Below, in pieces: positions 16,200 to 26,037 of a stretch of 61,798 bases of DNA; the stretch's first letter is position 1; every line of letters starts with the position of its first letter. The notes under the pieces were generated by a model. The model ran no database searches. It saw nothing but the letters and a program-made list of their open reading frames with translations, and was not told where the DNA came from. Location of the stretch: contig NZ_JAEQAZ010000032.1 of the NCBI RefSeq assembly GCF_016654115.1, positions 1 through 61,798 of the forward strand, read 5' to 3'. The translations under genes were made by a program, and so were the position numbers. This DNA comes from Streptomyces sp. MBT53. GTDB lineage: Bacteria; Actinomycetota; Actinomycetes; Streptomycetales; Streptomycetaceae.

Positions 16200-17059
16200 G
16201 GCGAACACCGCGCGGTCCGCTGCCGGATGAGCCGCGGGCCAAGATGCGCAATTCCCGGGGACGGGCACCTCTCCGTCGCTTTCCCGCCATTCGTCGACCG
16301 CGTCCGCGACGGCCGGGGCCCGCTGGAACCGGACAGCTCCGACTTCGGCGTCTCCGGTGCCCGGCGACCGCGTCCGGTCGTCCCGGAACGGTGGCGACGA
16401 CAGTGCCCACGACCACGCCGGCGGCCTCACCAGCCCCCGGAGCGGTGAAGTCCTCTTCCCTGGCATATTCGATCAGTGCCGGACACCTCTGATTGCCAGT
16501 GCCAACGGTCCGGAGAACTCCCGCCGTCACCGGGCACACGGCATGTTTTGCGTCACCGAAGCACCTGCGGGCAGTCACAGATCTATCGACTCGGCGTCAA
16601 ATGTTGTGCACAAATTCCACACAGACCTCTCTTCAGGCGGGCACACATGGTCTAGATTGACCTTGCTTCGCACGGTGTGACACCAGGCGACAAAAGATGA
16701 TCTATGTGTCCGGCGATGCAGATGGCCAGCAGTTGTGTCTCTCGCGCCGGATGTGGGGGTGATCAATTCTGTTGGCCCGAGGGGGGCTTGGGGCATGGAG
16801 AGCATCCGAGGTCGCTACGGGTTCCCGTGCGGTTCAGGAGTCTGGTGGGACCTGCGAGTCCGTTGTCGACAGGATGAGGTACTCGCGAAGTATTGACATG
16901 GCCGAGACGCCAGGCGCCGGGGGCGCGGGCTTCCCGAGGGGGAACAGCGGAGCGGAAGCTTCCGCGGGGGAGTTGCAGTGCGGGGGGCGGGGGCCTCCCG
17001 TAGGGGAGTGACAGTGTGCGGCGACCACGTCAAAACCACTGGGGACCTTGGGGGGTTCT
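16200..17059. other. 860-bp intergenic leader of the polysaccharide operon
   Basis: No convincing gene. The stretch around 16560-16720 is clearly less GC-rich than its surroundings and holds the palindrome TTGTGCACAA (16604-16613) and a TTGACC at 16657, so the operon promoter may lie here. Nearer the operon are several dyads: GCGGAAGCTTCCGC (16952-16965, perfect), TTCCCGAGGGGGAA just before it, and CTCCCGTAGGGGAG just after it. These could fold in a long untranslated leader. An in-frame open stretch (16772-17011) ends 48 bp before the operon and is not convincing as a protein. Confidence 0.5.
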
Positions 17060-18559
17060 GTGCGGCAGGGGGGAATAGTCGGGCCCTTTCCGTCGGCGCG
17101 CGAGCGTCTGGCGGGCGGGGCGATAGGACAGCCGGCGATCGAATGGGAGCAGCGGTACAGACGTACCGTGATCTTCAGCGACACCGTGGCCACCGCCTGT
17201 GTGGTGGGGGCGATAGGCGACTTCTTCGGGGCCCGGGACGCGGCCAACTGGCATGAGAAATGGGGCATTCTCGCCTTCGGCACCCAGCTGCTGGTGCTGG
17301 GCGCGCTGGCGGTGAGCCGCTCGTGGTCCCCGGCCGTGCTCGGCCAAGGAGCCGAGGAATTCCGCCGGTTGGGGCGTTCGCTGTTCACGGCGACGGTCGT
17401 GCTCGCGCTCGGCGGGATCGCTCTGACCTCGCGCAACATCAAGCTCTGGATCTTCGTCGCGATCCCCGCGATCGCGATCGTCACCATGACCGAGCGGTAT
17501 GTGCTCCGCCTCTGGCTGCACAAACAGCGCAACGAAGGCCGCTGCCTGAGACCGGTGCTCGCCGCCGGGAGCCCGGCGACCGTGCGCGACCTGATCAGCC
17601 GGACCCGCAAGTTCCCGCACCTCGGCTGGCGTGTGGAGGCCGTGTGCACGACGGACGGCCGCGGGGTCGACGGCGAGCAAGGCGCCCTGGACGGCGACCA
17701 GTTGGACGGCGTGCCGGTCATCGGCCTGCTGGAGGACGTCGCCAAGCACGTACGCCACGACGGCTACCGGGTCGTCGCGGTCACACCCGACCCGCACTGG
17801 TCACCCGACCGGTTGCAGCGGCTGGCCTGGAACCTCGAGGGCAGCGACGCCGAGATGATCGTCGCCCCCGTGCTCATGGAGGTGGCCGGCCCGCGGCTGC
17901 ACGTCGACGCGGTGCTCGGGATACCGCTGCTGCGGGTCAGCATGCCGACCTTCACCGGAGGCCGCCGGGCCATCAAGGGGGTCGTCGACCGGCTGGGTGC
18001 CGCGATCCTGCTGCTCGTGTTCGCGCCGCTGATGATCCTCGTCGCGCTGTTCGTGCTGCTGGACAGCCGGGGCGGGGTGTTCTACCGCCAGCGCAGAGTC
18101 GGCAAGGACGGCCAGGAATTCACCATGCTGAAGTTCCGCAGCATGGTCGCCGACGCCCACAGCGCACGTGCCGCGCTCGCCGAACGCAACGAGGGCGCGG
18201 GCCTGTTGTTCAAGCTCCGCCGTGATCCGCGGGTGACCCGGGTCGGCACGGTGCTGCGCCGGTACTCGATCGACGAACTCCCGCAGCTCTTCAACGTACT
18301 CACCGGATCCATGTCGCTCGTCGGACCCCGGCCCCCGCTGCCGGAGGAGTCCGCCGCGTACGACCCGGACATCCGAAGACGGCTGCTGGTCAAGCCCGGG
18401 CTCACCGGCCTGTGGCAGATCAGCGGACGCAGCGACCTGCCGTGGGAGGAGGCCGTCCGCCTCGACCTCCGGTACGTGGAGGACTGGTCGCTCGCCCTGG
18501 ACACAGTGATCTTGTGGAAGACCTTGCGTGCCGTGATCCACGGGCAGGGGGCCTACTGA
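17060..18559 (+). CDS. Polyprenyl-phosphate sugar phosphotransferase (initiating transferase)
   Basis: A roughly 499-aa membrane enzyme that moves a sugar-1-phosphate from its nucleotide sugar to undecaprenyl phosphate, starting repeat-unit assembly. About four N-terminal membrane segments and a CoA-binding-like cytoplasmic region come first. Then comes a fifth hydrophobic segment (AAILLLVFAPLMILVALFVL) and the bacterial sugar-transferase catalytic domain: GGVFYRQRRVGKDG, FTMLKFRSM, LRRYSIDELPQLFNVLTG, SLVGPRPPLPEE, KPGLTGLWQISGRSDL. GTG 17060 has GGGGGG 4 nt upstream; TTG 17048 is the alternative. First gene of the 21-gene polysaccharide run. Confidence 0.92.
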   Translation: MRQGGIVGPFPSARERLAGGAIGQPAIEWEQRYRRTVIFSDTVATACVVGAIGDFFGARDAANWHEKWGILAFGTQLLVLGALAVSRSWSPAVLGQGAEEFRRLGRSLFTATVVLALGGIALTSRNIKLWIFVAIPAIAIVTMTERYVLRLWLHKQRNEGRCLRPVLAAGSPATVRDLISRTRKFPHLGWRVEAVCTTDGRGVDGEQGALDGDQLDGVPVIGLLEDVAKHVRHDGYRVVAVTPDPHWSPDRLQRLAWNLEGSDAEMIVAPVLMEVAGPRLHVDAVLGIPLLRVSMPTFTGGRRAIKGVVDRLGAAILLLVFAPLMILVALFVLLDSRGGVFYRQRRVGKDGQEFTMLKFRSMVADAHSARAALAERNEGAGLLFKLRRDPRVTRVGTVLRRYSIDELPQLFNVLTGSMSLVGPRPPLPEESAAYDPDIRRRLLVKPGLTGLWQISGRSDLPWEEAVRLDLRYVEDWSLALDTVILWKTLRAVIHGQGAY

Positions 18560-18629
18560 TGCGCGGGGGTCGTCCGACCGGCGCGCGGACCGCAGGCCGC
18601 AGGGGCCTGCCTGGGGGGAGAGACCGGTC

Positions 18630-19935
<1,306 letters not shown>

Positions 19936-19946
<11 letters not shown>

Positions 19947-21201
19947 CGAGACCAGTGGCGACGGCACGAACCGTCGCGCGCTGATCCTGGTGGAGAACCT
20001 CTCGGTCCCCTTCGACCGACGGGTGTGGCAGGAGTGCACCACGCTGCGCGACGCGGGCTGGGAGGTGCACGTCATCTGCCCCCGTGGAGAGAAACGGGAC
20101 ACGGAGGCGGAGGCGGTGATCGACGGGGTGCGGATCCACCGCTACCCGTTGCGCGCGGCCACCGGAGGACCCGCCGGCTATCTGCGGGAGTACGGATCGG
20201 CGCTGTGGCACACGCTCCGGCTGGCCCGCAAGGTCGGCCCGGTCGACGTGGTGCACGCCTGCAACCCGCCCGACCTGCTGTTCCTGCCGGCCCTGTGGAT
20301 GAAGCGGCGCGGCGCGCGGTTCGTCTTCGACCAGCACGACCTGGTGCCCGAGCTGTACCTCTCCCGGTTCGACCGCGGCGAGGACCTCCTCTACCGCGCC
20401 GTGTGCGCGCTGGAGCGGCGCACCTACCGGGCCGCGGACATCGTGCTCGCCACCAACGAGAGCTACAAGGACGTCGCGCTGAGCCGTGGCGGCAAGCGGC
20501 CCGAGGACGTCTTCGTGGTGCGCAGCGCGCCCGCGACCGACCGGTTCCAACCGGTGCCGCCGGAGCCTGAGTTGAAGCGCGGCAAGCCCCATCTGCTGTG
20601 CTATCTCGGCGTCATGGGCCCCCAGGACGGCGTCGACTACGCCCTGCGGGCCCTGGCGAAACTCCGCGACGAGGTCGGCCGGACCGACTGGCACGCGGTC
20701 TTCGTCGGCGCAGGCGACGCCTTCGACGCGATGGTCGAACTGTCCCGGCAGCTCGGCCTGACCGACCAGGTGCAGTTCACCGGACGCATCCCGGACGCCG
20801 ACCTGGTGCGCTACCTGTGCACCGCCGACGTCTGCCTCTCCCCCGACCCGCACAATCCGCTCAACGACGTGTCGACCATGAACAAGGTCCTCGAGTACAT
20901 GGCGATGGGACGGCCGATCGTCTCGTTCGACCTCCGGGAGGCGCGCGTCTCCGCCGGTGACGCCGCCGTCTACGCGCCCGCCAACGACGAGGCCCAGTTC
21001 GCCAAACTCGTCGCGCTGCTCCTCGACGATCCCGAGAAGCGGGACCGGATGGGGAAGATCGGCCAGGAGCGGATCGGCGGACCGCTGTCCTGGGAGAACT
21101 CGCAAGCGTCACTGCTCGCCGCCTACACCGCCGCCTGCCGGGACCAGGTCCCGGTGTCCGCGGGTGGGCCGGTCCGTACGGGGAAGAGGCCGCACCATTG
21201 A
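19936..21201 (+). CDS. Glycosyltransferase family 4 (GT-B)
   Basis: A 421-aa GT-B enzyme extending the lipid-linked repeat unit. The N-terminal half starts ALILVENLSVPFDRRVWQE and includes FDQHDLVPELYLSRF. The donor-binding half has VGAGDAFDAMVELSRQLG and the typical NDVSTMNKVLEYMAMGRPI. The start is taken as TTG 19936, overlapping the dehydrogenase stop by 11 bp, because no ATG or GTG lies between it and the conserved strand. The ribosome site is weak, so coupling is likely. The next gene begins within its stop (TTGA). Confidence 0.9.
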
Positions 21202-22568
21202 ATGACGACACGATCCGTCTGGCCACGATCGGACGGATTCTCCGCCGGCGCTGGCGGCTTCTCGCCGTCCTCGCCGTAGTGGGCGCGCTCTTCGGCTACG
21301 GCACCTCGGTGCTGCTGCTTCCGCCGCGCTACACGGCAGAGGCATCGGTCCTGCTGCCGGGCCAGTGGGAAGAGCGCGAACTGCTCACCCAGGTGGACAT
21401 CGCGACCAGTTCGGCGGTGGTCGACCGCGCGGCCGACGCGCTGAAGTGGGGCGTCAGCGGCACCGAGTTGCAGAAAGACGTGAGTGCCAAGGCCGACGAC
21501 GGGAACATCATCAAGGTGTCCGGTACGGCCGACACCCCGGAGCGCGCGCAGCGGCTCTCCGACCAGCTGGCCCAGCAGTTCGTCACCTTCGCCACCCGTA
21601 TCGCGGGCGGCGACACCGACCCCGCGGCGGACACGGCGACGGAGGCACTGCGCAAGCAGGTCGCCGAGACCAACCGCCGTATCACCGACCTGGCCAACTC
21701 GGCGGACCCGGGGCAGACCGTGGAGGGCGTGCAGGCCCGCACCGAGCTCGAAGGCCTGCGCACCGGACTCCAGGACGCCATGAAGAAGCTGGAAGAGGCC
21801 AACCCGGCGTCCGCCAAGGCCAACATGGTCGTCATGGGACCGGCCCCCGCGCCCACCGGCGCCGCCGCGCCGACCAGGACACAGCTCATCGGCGCCGGAG
21901 CACTGCTGTTCATCCTGCTCGGCGTCGTCGGCCATCTCGCCGCCGCACGCGTGAGCCGCAGGCTGCGCACCGAACCGGAGATCGTCGCCGCGCTCGGCTC
22001 GCCGCTCCTCGGCACCGTCGACGTGCCCGGCGAACGGCACGGGCACCGGCCCGAGAGCCATGGCGCACGGGCCCGGCTCCGCCGGCTGCTCGGCACCGAC
22101 GTCCGATGGGACGTACCGGCCCCGCAGCGCTCCGGCGACGAGGCCGAGCGGCGGATCCGCTACCGGCGGGTGTGCGCCCGCCTCCGGGACCAACTGCCCG
22201 CCCCCCGGCGGCTGTTGGTCGTCGTACCGGAAGGCGACGAGGTTGCCCGGCTGGCCGCGGGACAGCTTGTCGCCGAGGCCACCAACGACCCCCGGCTGCG
22301 GGTCGTGGAGGTCTCGGTGGACCGGCCGATCGTGCCGGACCGCGACACCGAGTCCGGCGCCCTCGCCGTCCTCAGCGCGGGCAGCTGGACCGCCGCCGAA
22401 CTCGCCGGCATCGCCGAGGCGTGCGCGGACGGCGGGCACGAGCTCGTCGGCGTCGTCGTCGCCGGCACGGTCCGCACCCGGCCGACGGAAAAGACCGCCG
22501 ACCGACTTTCCGACGACGCCACTTTGACGTTCGCGGTCCATGGCCACGCGACAGGAGATCCAGCGTGA
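21198..22568 (+). CDS. Wzz-type polysaccharide copolymerase, kinase-like tail without P-loop
   Basis: A 456-aa membrane protein with the two-helix topology of chain-length regulators: TM1 about 21-41 (LLAVLAVVGALFGYGTSVLL), an extracytoplasmic coiled-coil-rich domain (about 45-225), TM2 about 230-250 and a cytoplasmic tail of 200 aa. The tail resembles the fold of BY-kinases (RLLVVVPEGDEVARLAAGQL) but lacks a Walker A lysine and a tyrosine cluster. TTG 21198 overlaps the previous stop (TTGA), with AAGAGG upstream. A second protein of the same plan follows directly. Probably sets chain length together with it and the Wzy-like polymerase. Confidence 0.85.
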   Translation: MNDDTIRLATIGRILRRRWRLLAVLAVVGALFGYGTSVLLLPPRYTAEASVLLPGQWEERELLTQVDIATSSAVVDRAADALKWGVSGTELQKDVSAKADDGNIIKVSGTADTPERAQRLSDQLAQQFVTFATRIAGGDTDPAADTATEALRKQVAETNRRITDLANSADPGQTVEGVQARTELEGLRTGLQDAMKKLEEANPASAKANMVVMGPAPAPTGAAAPTRTQLIGAGALLFILLGVVGHLAAARVSRRLRTEPEIVAALGSPLLGTVDVPGERHGHRPESHGARARLRRLLGTDVRWDVPAPQRSGDEAERRIRYRRVCARLRDQLPAPRRLLVVVPEGDEVARLAAGQLVAEATNDPRLRVVEVSVDRPIVPDRDTESGALAVLSAGSWTAAELAGIAEACADGGHELVGVVVAGTVRTRPTEKTADRLSDDATLTFAVHGHATGDPA

Positions 22569-24085
22569 CGACGAGCACGACTTCGGAGTCGTCGGCCGCC
22601 ACCCCGCTCCTCGACCTCCAGGCACTGGTGGTCGCGGTGCGCAGACGCCGCCGCCTGTGGGGCGCCATGGCGCTGCTCGGACTGCTGGCCGGCGCGGCCG
22701 TGGCGGTCCTGCTGCCACCTGCCCCGGCCGCCGTGACCAAGGTCCTGGTCGCGCACCAGGAGGACCAGCCGAACGACACCGGAACACTGATCCGCACCGA
22801 CGCCCAGCTGCTGGCGACCTCGCGGATCGCCGGTGCGGCCCTGAAGATCCTCAAGTCCCCGGAAAAACCCGAGGACTTCATGAAGGACTACCGGGGCACC
22901 GGACTCACCAACAACGTCCTCGAGATCGATGTGACGGGCAAGACCGACGCGGAGGCGGTCGCCCGCGCCAAGGCACTGGCCCAGGCGTTCGTCGCGGACC
23001 ACGCCAAGCGCATCAACGACATCGCGAACGCCAACGCCCAGGGCCTGCTCGACCAGCAGGCCCGGATGCAGGCGGAACTCGCCGACGTCAACAAGACGAT
23101 CGGCGGCCGGACGCCCGACACCGACCCGAAGGACTCGGCGAACCTCGAATCGCTCTTCGCCCAGCGGGCCGAACTCACCTCGCAGATCTCCGACTTCGGC
23201 CAGCGCGCCGAGGAGGCACGCGTCGGCGCCCCCCAGCTCGTCGCCGGCACCCAGATCGTGGACGCCCCGCGCGCGGTGGCGCACTCGCTGCCCAAGGCCC
23301 TCGTCACCGACGGCGTGGTCGGACTCGTCCTCGGGCTCTTCGTCGGGCTCGCGCTGGCCGCGGTCGGCGTGGTCGTCGGGGACCGGCCCGTGCTGCGCCG
23401 GGACATCGCGGCGAACCTCGGCGCCTCGGTCATCGCCGAACTGCCGCGCCGCTCCGGCAGGTTGTGGCAGCGGCGGCGGACCCGGGTGGCCCGCGAACGC
23501 CTCACCACCACGCTGGCCCGCACCTCACGCGGCGCGGCGGAACCGCTGTCGCTGCTGGAACTCGGCTGCGCGCGCAGCACGGCCGGGATCGCCCTCGGTC
23601 TCGCCCGGGCACTGGGGGAGGACGGTCCGGTGACCGTCGTCGACGGTCTCCCCGGCACCCAGCTCTCGGGCCGCCGCCCGAAGCCCGGAGACCCCACCGT
23701 GGTCGGCGGCGAGAAAGCCGCGACCGTGTCCCCGCAGGACCAGCGGATCGGCGTCGGCTCGGTCGCACCCGGCACGGCGTGGACCGACCTCCAGTACCTC
23801 GGCACCCGCACCGTGCTCGTCGTACGCGCCGGACACGGCAGCGCCACCTGGCTGCACATCGTGGCACGGCAGCTCGCCGACCAGGGCATCCCGGTCGTCG
23901 GTGTGGTGCTGATCGACCCCGACCCGCGCGACCGCACCGACGGCACGCTGTGGGACGGGCTGGCCAACGCCCTGCGCGGCCGGACCGAGCCGCCCGCCTG
24001 GCAGAACGCGCCGGGCCGACGGCTCACCGAACGGCAGCCGATACGGGCCGCACGGGTCCCGGACAACGACCAGGAGGTGCGGTAG
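22565..24085 (+). CDS. Second Wzz/GumC-like copolymerase with degenerate ATPase domain
   Basis: A 506-aa membrane protein: TM1 about 31-50 (LWGAMALLGLLAGAAVAVLL), an extracytoplasmic region with heptad-like helices (about 130-230), TM2 about 250-275, then a 230-aa cytoplasmic domain. Where BY-kinases have the Walker A loop, this one reads LGCARSTAGIALGLARALG, with no GKS/T. It keeps the later VVDGLPG and VLVVRAGHGS strands, so the fold is probably retained without ATP hydrolysis. GTG 22565 overlaps the preceding stop (GTGA) with GGAGA upstream. It ends 2 bp before the asparagine-synthase-like gene. Confidence 0.85.
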   Translation: MTTSTTSESSAATPLLDLQALVVAVRRRRRLWGAMALLGLLAGAAVAVLLPPAPAAVTKVLVAHQEDQPNDTGTLIRTDAQLLATSRIAGAALKILKSPEKPEDFMKDYRGTGLTNNVLEIDVTGKTDAEAVARAKALAQAFVADHAKRINDIANANAQGLLDQQARMQAELADVNKTIGGRTPDTDPKDSANLESLFAQRAELTSQISDFGQRAEEARVGAPQLVAGTQIVDAPRAVAHSLPKALVTDGVVGLVLGLFVGLALAAVGVVVGDRPVLRRDIAANLGASVIAELPRRSGRLWQRRRTRVARERLTTTLARTSRGAAEPLSLLELGCARSTAGIALGLARALGEDGPVTVVDGLPGTQLSGRRPKPGDPTVVGGEKAATVSPQDQRIGVGSVAPGTAWTDLQYLGTRTVLVVRAGHGSATWLHIVARQLADQGIPVVGVVLIDPDPRDRTDGTLWDGLANALRGRTEPPAWQNAPGRRLTERQPIRAARVPDNDQEVR

Positions 24086-24087
24086 AC

Positions 24088-26022
24088 GTGTGCGGCATCG
24101 CGGGCACATACCGGTGGCCGGACGGAAAGGCCGTCACCGACCGGCTCACCGACACCCTCGCCCACCGCGGCCCGGACGGCTCGGGCCGCTACGGCCACCC
24201 CCTGGGCGACGGCGAAGTACAGCTCGGACACCGCCGGTTGGCGATCGTCGACCTGTCCGAGACCGGCGCGCAGCCGATGGTCTCGGACGGCCTCGCCCTC
24301 ACCTACAACGGCGAGCTGTACAACGCGCCCGAACTCCGCGCCGAGTTGGAGGCCACCGGGGTGCGTTTCCGGGGCACCTCCGACACCGAGGTGGTCCTGG
24401 AGGCCTGGCGGCGCTGGGGCACCGACTGTCTGCCCCGGCTGCGCGGCATGTTCGCGTTCGGCATCTTCGACGAGCGCACCGGCGATCTGGTGCTCGTCCG
24501 CGACCAGCTCGGCATCAAGCCGCTGTTCCTGCTCCGGCGCGGCGAGGGCCTGATGTTCGCCTCCGAGCTCAAGGCGCTCGCCGCCGCGACCGGCAAGAAG
24601 CTGGAGGTCGACCAGGCCGCGCTCGTGGCCTCCCTCCTCTATTACTGGGTGCCGGACTCGCGCTGCGCGTTCCGCGAGGCGGAGAAGCTGCCGCCGGGCA
24701 GCTGGCTGCGGTGCCGGCCCGACGGCCGGGTGGAGCGCGGCACCTTCTGGAACCTGAAGGACGTCGCCGCCGAGGGCCGGGACCGCGCCCTGGCCGGTGA
24801 GCGGCCGGACCTCGCCGCCATCGTCGAGGAGTCGACCCGCCGCCACCTCATGTCCGACGTGCCGGTGGCGACCTTCCTCTCCGGCGGCCTCGACTCCAGC
24901 TATCTGACCGCGCTGGCCGCCCGCCACCAACCGGGGATCTCCGCCTACACGATCGGATTCCGCGCTGAGGACGCCAAGTTCGAGGCGATGCCGGACGACC
25001 TGCGCTACGCCCGGCAGGTCGCCCAGCAGTTCGGCGTCGACCTGCACGAGATCGAGATCGCCCCGAACGTGCTCGACCTGCTGCCGCAGATGACGTACAG
25101 CCTGGACGAGCCGATCGGCGACCCCGCCGCGATCAACACGTATCTGATCTGCATGGCCGCCCGGGAGGCCGGGGTCAAGGTGATGCTCTCGGGCATGGGT
25201 GCCGACGAGCTGTTCGCGGGGTACCGCAAGCACTTCGCCAACCTGCTCGCGCTGCGCTACCAGCGCGTCCCGCGACCTCTGCGGCGCGGGGTGTCCGGGA
25301 TCGTGGACCGGCTGCCGGTCGCCTCGGCCACCCGCGGCTACCGGTCGGTGCGCTTCGCGAAGCGGTTCCTCTCCTTCGCCGATCTGCCGGAGGAGACCGC
25401 GTTCCGGCGCAGCTACACCATGTACGACCAGGACGAGCTGCTCGCGCTGCTCAACCCGGACCTGGCCGGGACGGTCGACGACGTGATCACCGAGCACACG
25501 GACGTCTACCAGGACAACGACCTCGACGACTTCGTCAACCGCATGTGCCTGACCGACTCCCGCATGTTCCTGCCGGGCCTCAACCTCGCCTACACGGACC
25601 GCTCCAGCATGGCCGCGTCCACAGAGGTCCGGACGCCGTACGTCGACATCGAGGTGGTCAGGGCGGCGTTCGCCGTGCCCGGCAACCGCAAGATCGTCGG
25701 CCGGCAGGGCAAGGCCGTCCTCAAGGAGGCGGCCACCTCGATCCTGCCCAAGGAGATCGTGTACCGGCCCAAGGGCCTGTTCAGCGCCCCGCTGCGGGCC
25801 TGGATGAGCCGGGACCTGGCACCGCTGGTGCGCGAGGTGGTCAACGACGGCGAGCTCGTCCGGTCCGGGCTGCTGCGCCGGGACGCGCTGGCCCGGATGG
25901 TCGCCGAGGACGCCGCCGGACAGGCGGACTACTCCAAGCATCTGTGGCACGTACTGACCCTCGAGTACTGGTATCGCGACGCGACCTCTGGCCCGGCCCA
26001 GAGCGCTCGGACGACGGCTTAG
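24088..26022 (+). CDS. asnB: Asparagine synthase (glutamine-hydrolysing) homologue
   Basis: A 644-aa amidotransferase. After Met removal Cys2 (CGIAGTYRWPDG) is the Ntn nucleophile of the glutaminase domain (about 1-210), with HRGPDGSG and RLAIVDLS. The synthetase domain starts near 230 and has the PP-loop LSGGLDSSYLTAL and later SGMGADELFAGYRKHF. Length and both domains look intact. GTG 24088 is fixed by the need for Cys at position 2. Inside a polysaccharide operon such proteins probably amidate a carboxylated sugar, for example an uronate, rather than make asparagine; this is inference from context and from similar genes in other capsule clusters. Confidence 0.9.
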   Translation: MCGIAGTYRWPDGKAVTDRLTDTLAHRGPDGSGRYGHPLGDGEVQLGHRRLAIVDLSETGAQPMVSDGLALTYNGELYNAPELRAELEATGVRFRGTSDTEVVLEAWRRWGTDCLPRLRGMFAFGIFDERTGDLVLVRDQLGIKPLFLLRRGEGLMFASELKALAAATGKKLEVDQAALVASLLYYWVPDSRCAFREAEKLPPGSWLRCRPDGRVERGTFWNLKDVAAEGRDRALAGERPDLAAIVEESTRRHLMSDVPVATFLSGGLDSSYLTALAARHQPGISAYTIGFRAEDAKFEAMPDDLRYARQVAQQFGVDLHEIEIAPNVLDLLPQMTYSLDEPIGDPAAINTYLICMAAREAGVKVMLSGMGADELFAGYRKHFANLLALRYQRVPRPLRRGVSGIVDRLPVASATRGYRSVRFAKRFLSFADLPEETAFRRSYTMYDQDELLALLNPDLAGTVDDVITEHTDVYQDNDLDDFVNRMCLTDSRMFLPGLNLAYTDRSSMAASTEVRTPYVDIEVVRAAFAVPGNRKIVGRQGKAVLKEAATSILPKEIVYRPKGLFSAPLRAWMSRDLAPLVREVVNDGELVRSGLLRRDALARMVAEDAAGQADYSKHLWHVLTLEYWYRDATSGPAQSARTTA

Positions 26023-26037
26023 AAAACAGGAGTTCTG

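Noticed and set aside
16604..16613. Palindrome TTGTGCACAA as a defined operator
   Set aside because: Ten-bp palindromes occur by chance and no second copy was found; kept only as part of the leader description.
16772..17011. A 79-codon open frame in the polysaccharide leader, in frame with the initiating transferase
   Set aside because: Only a TTG start, no clear ribosome site and no recognisable domain; ended by TGA before the real gene.
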